Assembly (NCBI RefSeq): GCF_004361065.1
Contig: NZ_SELT01000010.1
Coordinates: forward strand, 40,853 to 104,852
Reading direction: 5' to 3'
From: Cognatilysobacter terrigena
Lineage (GTDB): Bacteria; Pseudomonadota; Gammaproteobacteria; Xanthomonadales; Xanthomonadaceae
Length of the DNA: 64,000 bases
The notes beneath the pieces are model-generated. The model was not told the origin of the DNA, did not search any database, and saw nothing but the letters and a program-made list of their open reading frames with translations. This document shows positions 55,555 through 64,000 of this stretch, piece after piece; the first letter of the stretch is position 1, and each line of letters begins with the position of its first letter. The position numbers and the translations under genes are program-made.

Positions 55555-55583
55555 TTGACAGCCCTTGCAGGGCTTGAAATAAA
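55555..55583 (+). promoter_or_regulatory. Candidate sigma-70 promoter for the pil operon
   Basis: TTGACA (55555-55560), a 17-base spacer and AATAAA (55578-55583, 4 of 6 matches to TATAAT) lie 42 bases before the pilG start in an AT-rich patch. It is on the correct strand. Confidence 0.5.
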
Positions 55584-55624
55584 GGCTTTACGCGCCACCA
55601 GACGTGGCGCCGGGGGATTTACGA

Positions 55625-56023
55625 ATGCAGGATGACGCCCGCAACGGCAGCTTGGGCGGCCTCAAGGTCATGGTCATCGACGACTCGAAGACCATTCGCC
55701 GAACGGCCGAGACGCTGCTCAAGCGCGAGGGCTGCGACGTGGTGACGGCCTCGGACGGCTTCGAGGCGCTGGCGAAGATCGCCGATCAGAACCCGCAGAT
55801 CATTTTCGTGGACGTGATGATGCCGCGGCTGGACGGTTACCAGACCTGCGCGCTCATCAAGAACAACCAGAGCTTCAAGTCGACGCCCGTGATCATGCTG
55901 TCCTCGAAGGACGGCCTGTTCGACAAGGCGCGCGGCCGGATCGTCGGCTCGGAGCAGTACCTCACCAAGCCCTTTACACGCGAAGAACTGCTCGACGCGA
56001 TTCGCAAGCACGTCAACGCCTGA
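55625..56023 (+). CDS. pilG: Type IV pilus response regulator PilG
   Basis: A 132-residue stand-alone receiver. VMVIDDSKTIRRTAETLL gives the acidic pocket, IIFVDVMMPRLDGYQT the phospho-aspartate, and YLTKPF the conserved lysine. In Pseudomonas PilG receives phosphate from ChpA and promotes pilus extension. The start at 55625 has GGGGGA upstream; a longer in-frame start at 55604 lacks one. pilH starts 18 bases after its stop. Confidence 0.93.
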   Translation: MQDDARNGSLGGLKVMVIDDSKTIRRTAETLLKREGCDVVTASDGFEALAKIADQNPQIIFVDVMMPRLDGYQTCALIKNNQSFKSTPVIMLSSKDGLFDKARGRIVGSEQYLTKPFTREELLDAIRKHVNA

Positions 56024-56041
56024 CCGGGGGGAAGGGCACCA

Positions 56042-56407
56042 ATGGCACGCATTCTGTTGATCGAAGACTCGCCGACCGAGTCGGCGGTCATGACCCAGCT
56101 CCTCGAGCGCAACGGCCACCAGGTCATGACCTCGGGCAGCGCCGAAGACGGCATCGAGACCTGTCGCCGCGAGCGTCCGGACCTCGTCCTCATGGACGTC
56201 GTCCTGCCCGGCATGAACGGCTTCCAGGCCACGCGCGCGCTGTCGCGTGACGCCGAGACCAAGACCATCCCGGTGCTGATCGTCAGCACCAAGGGCATGG
56301 ACACCGATCGCGCCTGGGGCCTTCGCCAGGGTGCGAAGGACTACATCGTGAAACCGCCGCGCGAGGACGAACTCATCGCGCGCATCAACGAACTGCTGGG
56401 CGCCTGA
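56042..56407 (+). CDS. pilH: Type IV pilus response regulator PilH
   Basis: A 121-residue single-domain receiver with LLIEDSPTESAVMTQLL, LVLMDVVLPGMNGFQA and IVKPPRE motifs (acidic pocket, phospho-aspartate, lysine). PilH counters PilG in pilus retraction or acts as a phosphate sink. GGGGAAGG precedes the ATG by 7 bases. pilI starts 1 base after its stop. Confidence 0.93.
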   Translation: MARILLIEDSPTESAVMTQLLERNGHQVMTSGSAEDGIETCRRERPDLVLMDVVLPGMNGFQATRALSRDAETKTIPVLIVSTKGMDTDRAWGLRQGAKDYIVKPPREDELIARINELLGA

Positions 56408-56408
56408 C

Positions 56409-56957
56409 ATGAACCTCGCGATGAGCCCGTTCGAGGTGCTCGTCGACTACGAGCGCCGCTCGCTCGCGCACGTCGCGGGCCTGCCGGAACAGCTCGACGC
56501 GCCCGGCCTGTGGCGCGGCGTCGGCTACCGCATCGGCTCGCGCCGCCTCGCCTCCGAATTCGGCGAGGTGCGCGAGATCCTGACCGTTCCGCAGATCACG
56601 CCGGTGCCCGGCACGCAGCCGTGGATGCTCGGCGTCGCCAACGTCCGCGGCCAGCTGCTGCCGATCGTCGACATGAAGCAGTTCCTCGAAGGCGAGCGCA
56701 CCGTGCTGCACGAGAGCCTGCGCGTGCTGCTCGTGCGCCAGTCCGGCGGCGACGTCGCCGTTCTGGTCGACGAACTGTTCGGCCAGCGTTCGTTCGTCGA
56801 GGAGCAGATGCTCGACGACGAAGCGCTCCAGCCGTTCGCGCAGGGCCGCTATGCCGGCTTCATCGATCGCGCCTACCACCTGGGCGAGCACGACTGGGCT
56901 GTCTTCAGCCTCGACCGCCTCGCCCGTACTCCCGAATTCCGACAAGCCGCCGCCTGA
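56409..56957 (+). CDS. pilI: Type IV pilus CheW-like coupling protein PilI
   Basis: A 182-residue CheW-domain protein (GYRIGSRRLASEFGEVREIL, GVANVRGQLLPIVDMKQFL, VAVLVDELFGQRSF). It couples the PilJ receptor to the ChpA kinase. It is packed between pilH and pilJ in the usual order. Confidence 0.93.
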   Translation: MNLAMSPFEVLVDYERRSLAHVAGLPEQLDAPGLWRGVGYRIGSRRLASEFGEVREILTVPQITPVPGTQPWMLGVANVRGQLLPIVDMKQFLEGERTVLHESLRVLLVRQSGGDVAVLVDELFGQRSFVEEQMLDDEALQPFAQGRYAGFIDRAYHLGEHDWAVFSLDRLARTPEFRQAAA

Positions 56958-56987
56958 CGGCCCAGCACGAAGACCTGAGGTTCAACC

Positions 56988-59009
56988 ATGAGCACCACGA
57001 TGGATAACGTCGCCGGCAAAGGCCGTGACATCAAAGTCAACACCTGGGTCGCGTTGCTGATCGGCTCGCTGGTCGTGCTCGGCGCGAACGTCGGTTACGC
57101 GTCGTACAAGGCCGGTCGACTGAGTGGCGCGAGCTCCTCGGCGTCGGAACTGCAGGTGCTCTCGCAGCAGCTCGCCGTGCGCGGCAACGAGGCGGTCGGT
57201 GGTAACACCGAAGCGTTCAAGGCCTTCCGCGACACCAAGGACCGCATCGAGTCCGACGTCGCCAAGCTGCAGACGAGCTACGGCGACGACAGCCGCGCCG
57301 GCAGCGCCGTGCAGCAGGTGGCCTCGCGCTGGAACGAGATCAAGCCGGGCGCCGACCAGGTCGTCCAGGCGGAAGACGCGATCACCGGCGTCGCCACGCA
57401 CGCCGAATCGTTCAACAAGAACCTCCCGAACTTCCAGGCCACGCTCGACGAACTCGTCCGCGCGATGTCGGCCTCGGGTTCGCCGTCCTCGCAGGTCTAC
57501 ATCGCACTGCGCCAGGTCGTCGTTTCCGGAACCATGGCCCGCCGCATCGCGGAAATCCGCAGCGGCGGCCCGGGCGCGCAGGCCGCGGGCGAAGCGCTCG
57601 GCCGCGACGCCAACCTCTTCTCGACGGTGCTCGCCGGCCTCCGCAAGGGCGACGACGCGAACCGCATCCTGCCGCTGACGGCGGGTCCGGCCGTGTCGCA
57701 GCTCGCCGCGGTGGAGCAGCAGTGGTCCGGCATGAAGAAGGACCTCGACGCGATCACCGCCTCGTCCCGCAACCTCGTCGGTGCGCAGACCGCGGCCGCG
57801 TCGATCTCGGCGAAGTCGGGCGACCTGCTCAGCGATTCGCAGAAGCTGTTCGGCGCGTTCACCTCGATCGGTTCGATCAAGGACACCAGCCTGCTCGGCA
57901 ACATCTGGATCTCGATCGGCGCCGGTCTGCTCACGCTTCTCTCGATCGCCGGCCTGCTCCTCGCCCTGAACAAGCAGCAGCAGCGTCGTTACCAGACCAC
58001 GAAGGAACTCAACGACCGTAACCAGGAGGCCATCATGCGCCTGCTGGACGAAATGGGTTCGCTCGCAGAAGGCGACCTGACGGTGAAGGCGACGGTCACG
58101 GAAGACATGACCGGCGCGATCGCGGACTCGATCAACTTCGCAGTCGAACAGCTGCGCAGCCTCGTGCAGACGATCACGGACACCTCGGTGCAGGTCGCGG
58201 CCAGCGCGCAGGAAACGCAGGCCACCGCCATGCAGCTCGCCGAAGCCGCGGAGCACCAGGCGCAGGAGATCGGCTCGGCCTCGGAACGCATCAACGAAAT
58301 CGCGGCGAGCATCGACCAGGTTTCGAAGAACTCCGCGGAGTCCGCGGAGGTGGCGCAGCGCTCGGTGCAGATCGCGACGAAGGGCGCGGGCGTCGTGCGC
58401 CAGACGATCCAGGGCATGGACTCGATCCGTGACCAGATCCAGGAAACCTCGAAGCGAATCAAGCGCCTCGGCGAGTCGTCGCAGGAAATCGGCTCGATCG
58501 TTGAACTGATTAACGACATCTCGGAACAGACGAACATCCTCGCGCTGAACGCGGCAATTCAGGCCGCCTCGGCTGGTGAAGCGGGCCGCGGCTTCGCGGT
58601 CGTCGCCGACGAAGTGCAGCGACTCGCAGAACGCGCGTCGAACGCGACGAAGCGAATCGAAACGCTGGTCCAGACGATTCAGAGCGATACGAACGAAGCG
58701 GTGTCGTCGATGGAACAGACGACCTCGGAAGTTGTCGCGGGTGCACGCCTCGCCGAAGACGCGGGCACCGCGCTGGGCGAGATCGAAAAGGTTTCGACCG
58801 ACCTGTCGAACCTCATTCAGGGCATCTCGACCGCCGCGCAGCAGCAGTCGCACGCCGCGTCGAGCATCACCCAGACGATGACCTCGATTCAGTCGATTAC
58901 GGCGCAGACCTCGCAAGGTGCGAGCCAGACGGCGGCGTCGATTGGAAACCTCGCGCAGCTGGCGGCGGACCTTCGCCGTTCGGTCGCCGACTTCAAGCTG
59001 CCGGCCTGA
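56988..59009 (+). CDS. pilJ: Type IV pilus methyl-accepting protein PilJ
   Basis: A 673-residue chemoreceptor: a first membrane helix (about 17-36, [20 protein letters not shown]), a periplasmic PilJ sensory domain, a second helix (about 305-326), a HAMP-like segment and a C-terminal signalling domain with the hairpin tip ([33 protein letters not shown]). It senses surface contact or phosphodiester signals for twitching motility. Length is normal. chpA starts 114 bases downstream. Confidence 0.94.
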   Translation: MSTTMDNVAGKGRDIKVNTWVALLIGSLVVLGANVGYASYKAGRLSGASSSASELQVLSQQLAVRGNEAVGGNTEAFKAFRDTKDRIESDVAKLQTSYGDDSRAGSAVQQVASRWNEIKPGADQVVQAEDAITGVATHAESFNKNLPNFQATLDELVRAMSASGSPSSQVYIALRQVVVSGTMARRIAEIRSGGPGAQAAGEALGRDANLFSTVLAGLRKGDDANRILPLTAGPAVSQLAAVEQQWSGMKKDLDAITASSRNLVGAQTAAASISAKSGDLLSDSQKLFGAFTSIGSIKDTSLLGNIWISIGAGLLTLLSIAGLLLALNKQQQRRYQTTKELNDRNQEAIMRLLDEMGSLAEGDLTVKATVTEDMTGAIADSINFAVEQLRSLVQTITDTSVQVAASAQETQATAMQLAEAAEHQAQEIGSASERINEIAASIDQVSKNSAESAEVAQRSVQIATKGAGVVRQTIQGMDSIRDQIQETSKRIKRLGESSQEIGSIVELINDISEQTNILALNAAIQAASAGEAGRGFAVVADEVQRLAERASNATKRIETLVQTIQSDTNEAVSSMEQTTSEVVAGARLAEDAGTALGEIEKVSTDLSNLIQGISTAAQQQSHAASSITQTMTSIQSITAQTSQGASQTAASIGNLAQLAADLRRSVADFKLPA

Positions 59010-59123
59010 CCGCGCACGGACATCCGAAGAAATGACTTGGCACGCACCTGACCGCCGCTGCGGCGCGACCGCGCTCCCGACCGGGAGCGCTACGCGCACG
59101 GACGCCCAGGCGCGAGGTGCACG

Positions 59124-62100
59124 ATGATCGCGATGCGCGAAGTGATCGATACGACGACCCTCGGCTGGATCAAGCCGGAACTCGACGAAACCCTCCGCCT
59201 CGCGCGGCAGGAAATCGAAGCGTTCCTGGAAGATCCGACCGATTCCGCGCGCCTGCGCCACGCACCTGCACCAGGTGCGCGGCACGCTGCACATGATCGA
59301 GCTCGACGCGCCCGCGATGGTCGCGACCGAGATGGAGAAGCTCGCGTACGCACTGCAGTCGGGTGAAGTCGCGGATCGCGACGAAGCCTGCGCGGCGCTG
59401 CTGCGCGGCGTCGTCCAGCTGCCGGACTACCTCGAGCGCCTGCAGGGCGGCCATCGCGACATCCCGATCGTCCTGCTGCCGCTGCTCAACGAGCTGCGCG
59501 CCGCGCGCGGCGAAGCGGGGCTGAGCGAAAGCGTGCTGTTCGCGCCGGATATCGACCGCCCGGTGCCCGCCGCCGGTGGCGATACGGGTGTCGACGCGCA
59601 TGCCGCGACCGAACGCCTGTCGACCGCGCTCGCGGGCTGGCCGGAAACGGGCGAGCCGAGCGATGCGCACAGCCTCGTCGGCGCGATCGGCGAGCTCATG
59701 CGCGCCGGTGGCGACGAAGCCCACCAGCGCATGCTGTGGGTCGCCGAAGGCGTCGCGATGGCGATCGCCGACGGCGCGATGCCGACCAGCCGCGGCCTGC
59801 GTCAGGCGTTCGCGGGCGTCGAGCGCGCCGTGCGTGAAACCTCGCAGGACGCGATGGCGCTGCCGACCGGCGAACTCGCCGCGGACGCCACGCGCCAGCT
59901 GCTGTACCACGTCGCCCACAGCGGTGCCTCGCATCCGCGCCTGGACGACATCCGCGAGACCTTCGATCTCGACGCGCAGCGGCCGAGCGAAAGCGAGATC
60001 GCGCATGCGCGCGGCTCGCTGAGCGGTCGCAACCGCGCGCTGCTCGACACCGTGTCGGCGGCGATCAAGGAAGACCTGATGCGCGTCAAGGACGCGCTCG
60101 ACATCCATCTGCGCACCGGTCGCATCGACGTGGCCGAACTGCGTCCGCAGGTCGATGCGCTGACGCAGGTCGGCGACACGCTCGGCATGATGGGCCTGTC
60201 CACCGCGCGCGGCGTCGTCATGCAGCAGCGCGATGCGATGGCCGACGTTGTCAATGGGCGCCGCACCGCGGATGAGCATGCACTGCTCGATATCGCGGGC
60301 GCGCTGCTCTATGTCGATGCCTCGCTCGACGACCAGGTCTCGCGCCTCGGCCTCGAAGACCAGGACGATGGCGACAACGCACTCGCGCGCGAGTCGCGCA
60401 AGGTGCTCGACATCGTCGTGCGCGAAGCCATTGCCAACTTTGGTGACGCACGCCAGTCGTTCGTCGCGTTCGTCGAGACCGGCTGGGACCACGCCGAACT
60501 CGCCGAAGTGCCGCGCCTGCTCGACGAAGTCGCCGGCGCGATGCGCATGGTCCAGCTGTCGGCGCCGGCGGAATACCTCGACGCCATCGCGCGCTATTCG
60601 CAGCGCGAGCTGATCGATCGCCGCCACGTGCCGACGAGCGCCGAACTCGACGCGCTGGCCGATGCGCTCGCCAGCCTCGAGTATTTCCTCGAAGCGCTGC
60701 GCGACCATCGCCCGAATCGCGACGGCATGCTCGACATCGCGAAGTCGAGCCTCGAATCGCTGCATTACTGGCCGGTGCCGGCCGCGCCGGAGCCGGTCGA
60801 AGTGGCCGCGCCGGTCGAGGCCGAGACCGCGGTGGATGAAGCGATCGCCGAGACGCTGCACCCCGAATCGATCGACGCATCGGCCGAGCCGATCGTCGCC
60901 GCCACGCAGGACGAAGCGATCGTCGAGCACATCGCCGAGTCGTTCGCCGTCGGCGACCTGCAGGCGCGCGAGGAAGAAACGCCCGTCGTGCACGAGCCGG
61001 TGGCGATCGACGCCACGGCGATCGACGCGATCGAGCCGGTCTCGGTGGCGCCGGTCGGCGTGATCTACGGCGGTTTCGAAGCCAACGCCGACATCGACGA
61101 CGACATCCGCGAGGTCTTCCTCGAAGAGCTGTCGGAGGAGATGGACAACCTGGCGTCGATGCTTCCCGCATGGAAGGCGATGCCGGAGGAGCTGGAGCGC
61201 CTGCGCCCGGTCCGCCGCGTCTTCCACACGCTCAAGGGCAGCGGCCGACTCGTCGGCGCGAAGGTGCTCGGCGAGTTCAGCTGGAAGATCGAGAACATGC
61301 TCAACCGCGTGCTCGATGGCACGCGTCCGCCGAGCCCGGCGGTTGCGGCGATCATCGATCGTGCGGTCGAAACGCTGCCGCAGTTCCACACCGCCCTTGC
61401 GGGCACGGCGTCGGTGACCGCGGATCTCGCCGGCATCGAGGCGGTCGCCGATCGCCTGGAGAAGGGCGAGGAAGTCTTCTACGCGCCGAGCGAAGCCGCA
61501 GCGCCCGTCGTTGCGCCGGTGGTGGAACCGGAAGTCGAAGCTGCGCCCATCGCGGTCGTGCTGCCGGTCGAAGATCCGGGCGAGCCCGCGTACGTCGACC
61601 CGGTGCTGCTCGAGATCCTCGCGACGGAAGTCGACGGCCACCTCGTCACCATCGACGACTGGCTGGAGAACGCCCGTCGCGAACCGCAGCGCGCGGAAGA
61701 CCGCCTGCAGCGCGCGATCCACACGCTCAACGGCGCGTTCGCGATGACCGAGGTGCCGGTGATCCCGGCGATCACCGGTCCGACCGAGGCCTACATCAAG
61801 CGTCTGCTTGCTGCCGGTGTGCCGGCGACGCACGAAGGTGTCGAGGCGATCGCGGAGGTCGCCGATGCGATCCGCGTGACGCTCGCACGCCTGCAGGCCG
61901 ACCGCCCGCACGTGCCGCGTTTCGAAGGGCTTGCCGAGCGTGTCGCCGCGCTGCGCGACAGCCTGCCGGACGCACGCCACGCCGCGCCGATCGATCCGGT
62001 CGAGGCGTCCGCTGCGGACGACTTCGCGCAGCTCGAAGCCGCGCAGGTCGAAGCCGAACGTCTCGCCGCGGAAGAAGCCGAACGCCAGCGCGTCGCAGAA

Positions 62101-64000
62101 GAAATCGCGCGCGTCGACGCCGAGCGCGTCGCGGCCGAAGAAGCCGAGCGTGCCGAACAGGAGCGCCTTGCCGCCGAGCGCGCCGAAGCCGAGCGCCTTG
62201 CCGCGGAAGAAGCCGAAGCACAGCGCGCCGCCGAAGAAGCGGCGCGGGCCGAAGCCGAGCGTCTTGCTGCGGAGCAGGCCGAAGCCGAGCGTCTGGAGCA
62301 GGAGCGCATCGCGGCCGAGCAGGCCGAGATCGAGCGTCTAGCCGCCGAGGCTGCCGAAGCGCAGCGCATCGCCGACGAAGCCGCGCGTGCGGAAGCCGAG
62401 CGCCTCGCGGCGCTGCAGACCGATGCCCAACGCGCCGCGGCGGAAGCCGAGCGCGCCGAGCAGGAGCGCCTGGCCGCCGAACAGGCGGAAGCCGAACGTC
62501 TCGAACAGGAGCGCATCGCCGCGGAGCAGGCTGAGGCCGAACGTCTTGCCGCCGAACAGGCGGAAGCCGAGCGTGTCGAGCAGGAGCGCATCGCGGCGGA
62601 GCAGGCGGAAGCCAAACGCCTCGAACAGGAACGCATCGCGGCCGAGCAGGCCGAGGCCGAGCGTCATGCCGCCGAGCAGGCGGAAGCCGAACGCCTCGCC
62701 GCGGAAGAAGCCGCGCGTGCGGAAGCCGAGCGTGTCGCAGCCGAACAGGCCGAAGCGCGCCGCGTCGAAGAGGAACGTCTCGCCGCGGAGCGCGCGGAGC
62801 GCGAACGCGTCGAAGCCGAGCGTGCGGAAGCCGAGCGCGTCGAACGCGAACGTGCCGAAGCCGCGGAGCGCGAGGCCGCGCGTCAGGAAGCGCAGCGTGC
62901 CGAGGCCGAGCGTCTCGAACGCGTGGCGGCCGAACACCGCATGGCGGAGCAGGTGCGTGCGGCGATCGCCGCCGCGGCCGCCGCAGCGCAGTCCGGCGCG
63001 GCGATGCCGGACAGCGTCACCGACGAAGCCGACCCGGACGCGTCGCTCGACCTCACCGGTCTGGATCCGGAACTCGTCGACATCTTCGTCGAGGAAGGCG
63101 CGGATCTTCTCGACCATTCCGACGGCCTGCTCGCGCAGCTACGCCAGCAGCCGGACGAGCGCGAAACGCTGGTCGGCCTGCAGCGCGACCTGCACACGCT
63201 CAAGGGCGGTGCACGCATGGCCGGCATCATGGCGGTGGGCGAACTCGGCCACGTCATGGAATCGCTGCTCGAATCGGTCGTCGAACACCGCGGCGAACTC
63301 GGTCGCGACGGCATTCCGCTGCTGGAGCAGGGTTTCGATCGCCTGCATGCGATGGTCACGCGCGTCGGCGAACGCCGCGCGATCGGCATGCCGTTCGCGC
63401 TCATCGCGCAGTTCGAAGCGCGTGCGCGCGGCGAACGCATCGCGATGCCGGCATCCGTCGCGCAGCAGCCTGCGGCGCCTACGCCGGTCGCCCCGCAGCC
63501 GGTCACCGACCTCAAGCCGCTGTCGGCGCCGATCGGCGAGCAGCCTGCACTCACGGACGACGACGACATCGCCGTCCGCGCGCCGCAGGAGCAGGTGCGC
63601 ATCCGCGCCGACCTGCTCGATCGCCTCGTCAATTACGCCGGTGAGGTCGCGATCTATCGCGCCCGCCTCGAACAGCAGCTCGGTGCGTTCCGTTCCGCCA
63701 TCGGCGAAATGGAAGCGACGAACACGCGTATGCGCGACCAGCTGCGTCGTCTCGAAATCGAGACGGAAGCGCAGATCGTCGCGCGCTACCAGCGCGAGGA
63801 CGTCGAAGCCTCGTTCGACCCGCTGGAGCTCGACCGCTTCTCCACGCTGCAGCAGCTGACCCGCGCGCTCTCCGAGTCCGCGGCCGACCAGACCTCGCTG
63901 CAGGCGACGTTCGACGATCTGACGCGTCAGTACGAAACGCTGCTGCTGCAGCAGTCGCGCGTGTCGTCCGAACTGCAGGAAGGCCTCATGCGCACGCGCA
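59124..64000 (+). CDS. chpA: Hybrid histidine kinase ChpA/PilL (apparent frameshift; 3' end outside window)
   Basis: The N-terminus starts at 59124 (MIAMREVIDTTTLGWIKPEL) but the frame breaks near 59254-59262. Coding continues in the +1 frame from THLHQVRGTL to the window end, more than 1570 codons without a stop. Hpt-type domains are visible. The first is degenerate (HQVRG at about 59269). Three more follow at about 61225 (HTLKGSGR), 61720 (HTLNG) and 63193 (HTLKGGARMAG). From 62026 to 62946 there is a long Ala/Glu/Arg helical repeat. The CheA dimerisation segment begins near 63600 (DLLDRLVNYAGEVAIYR). The kinase, CheW and receiver domains lie beyond the window. One 8-base repeat unit (TGCGCCAC) missing here would explain the shift; a sequencing error is equally possible. 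Confidence 0.85.
62026..62946 (+). repeat. chpA: Ala/Glu/Arg-rich tandem repeat within chpA
   Basis: About 305 codons built from variants of AEQAEAERLAAEQAEAERLE, in which short Glu/Ala/Arg blocks recur. The DNA shows near-repeats such as GAGCAGGCGGAAGCCGAACG. It is predicted to form a single long charged helix between the Hpt domains. Confidence 0.8.

Noticed and set aside
62026..62946. CRISPR-like repetitive DNA
   Set aside because: The repeats are in-frame codon blocks of a coding helix, with no fixed repeat-spacer pattern.

Overview
The window is very GC-rich, densely packed and looks like a gammaproteobacterium of the Xanthomonadaceae/Lysobacteraceae (Lysobacter-like). This rests on the core gene order ruvA-kup-ruvB-ybgC-tolQRAB-pal-cpoB-queE-queC-tRNA-Lys, on gshB-tonB-like-pilGHIJ-chpA, and on many TTG/GTG starts with GC-rich third positions. 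No database search was run. Names come from reading motifs and gene order.

Layout. (1) 1-10.9 kb is core. It holds the Holliday-junction motor (ruvA end, ruvB) with a K+ transporter between them, the complete Tol-Pal envelope-constriction operon from ybgC to cpoB, two queuosine precursor genes and tRNA-Lys(UUU). (2) 10.9-24.9 kb is a looser accessory segment beginning at the tRNA. It contains an orphan class III aminotransferase, a LysR regulator, an ABC-F ATPase, and a remnant of a CPA2 antiporter. These are followed by a stress and redox run (HdeD, peroxiredoxin, DsbA-like, PRC-barrel), a PAS-PAS-receiver-LuxR regulator, a YetF-like membrane protein, a secreted trypsin-like protease and a small arsenic cluster (ArsR, ArsI). 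The arsenic cluster faces a 30-residue secreted peptide ending in a cysteine cluster. Several intergenic stretches of 350-600 bases and four copies of a short hairpin repeat lie here. (3) 24.9-35.5 kb holds a GAF-GGDEF-EAL c-di-GMP protein, Rnk, a BlaI/M56 peptidase pair behind a three-part operator, an FMN reductase, and a probable copper trio (DUF2946-like protein, TonB-dependent receptor, BNR-repeat lipoprotein). (4) 35.5-53.6 kb is mostly housekeeping: RecQ, Dps, HrpA, two paralogous secreted proteins, RelA, a two-domain glycosyltransferase, PBP1b with a small lipoprotein, a DinG/YoaA-type helicase and TsaB. (5) 53.6-64 kb holds a TonB-like protein, GshB and the type IV pilus chemosensory operon pilG-pilH-pilI-pilJ-chpA. 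chpA carries an apparent frameshift near its start, has a long Ala/Glu/Arg repeat, and runs off the window.

The items most worth a second look are the cysteine-tailed micropeptide facing the ars genes, the three CTAG operator sites at 14-base spacing before blaI, the M56 peptidase with a repeat coiled-coil output domain, the probable copper trio, the PAS/pseudo-receiver/LuxR fusion, the dispersed hairpin repeat, and the chpA frameshift and repeat. No CRISPR array, integrase, transposase or complete insertion sequence was seen.
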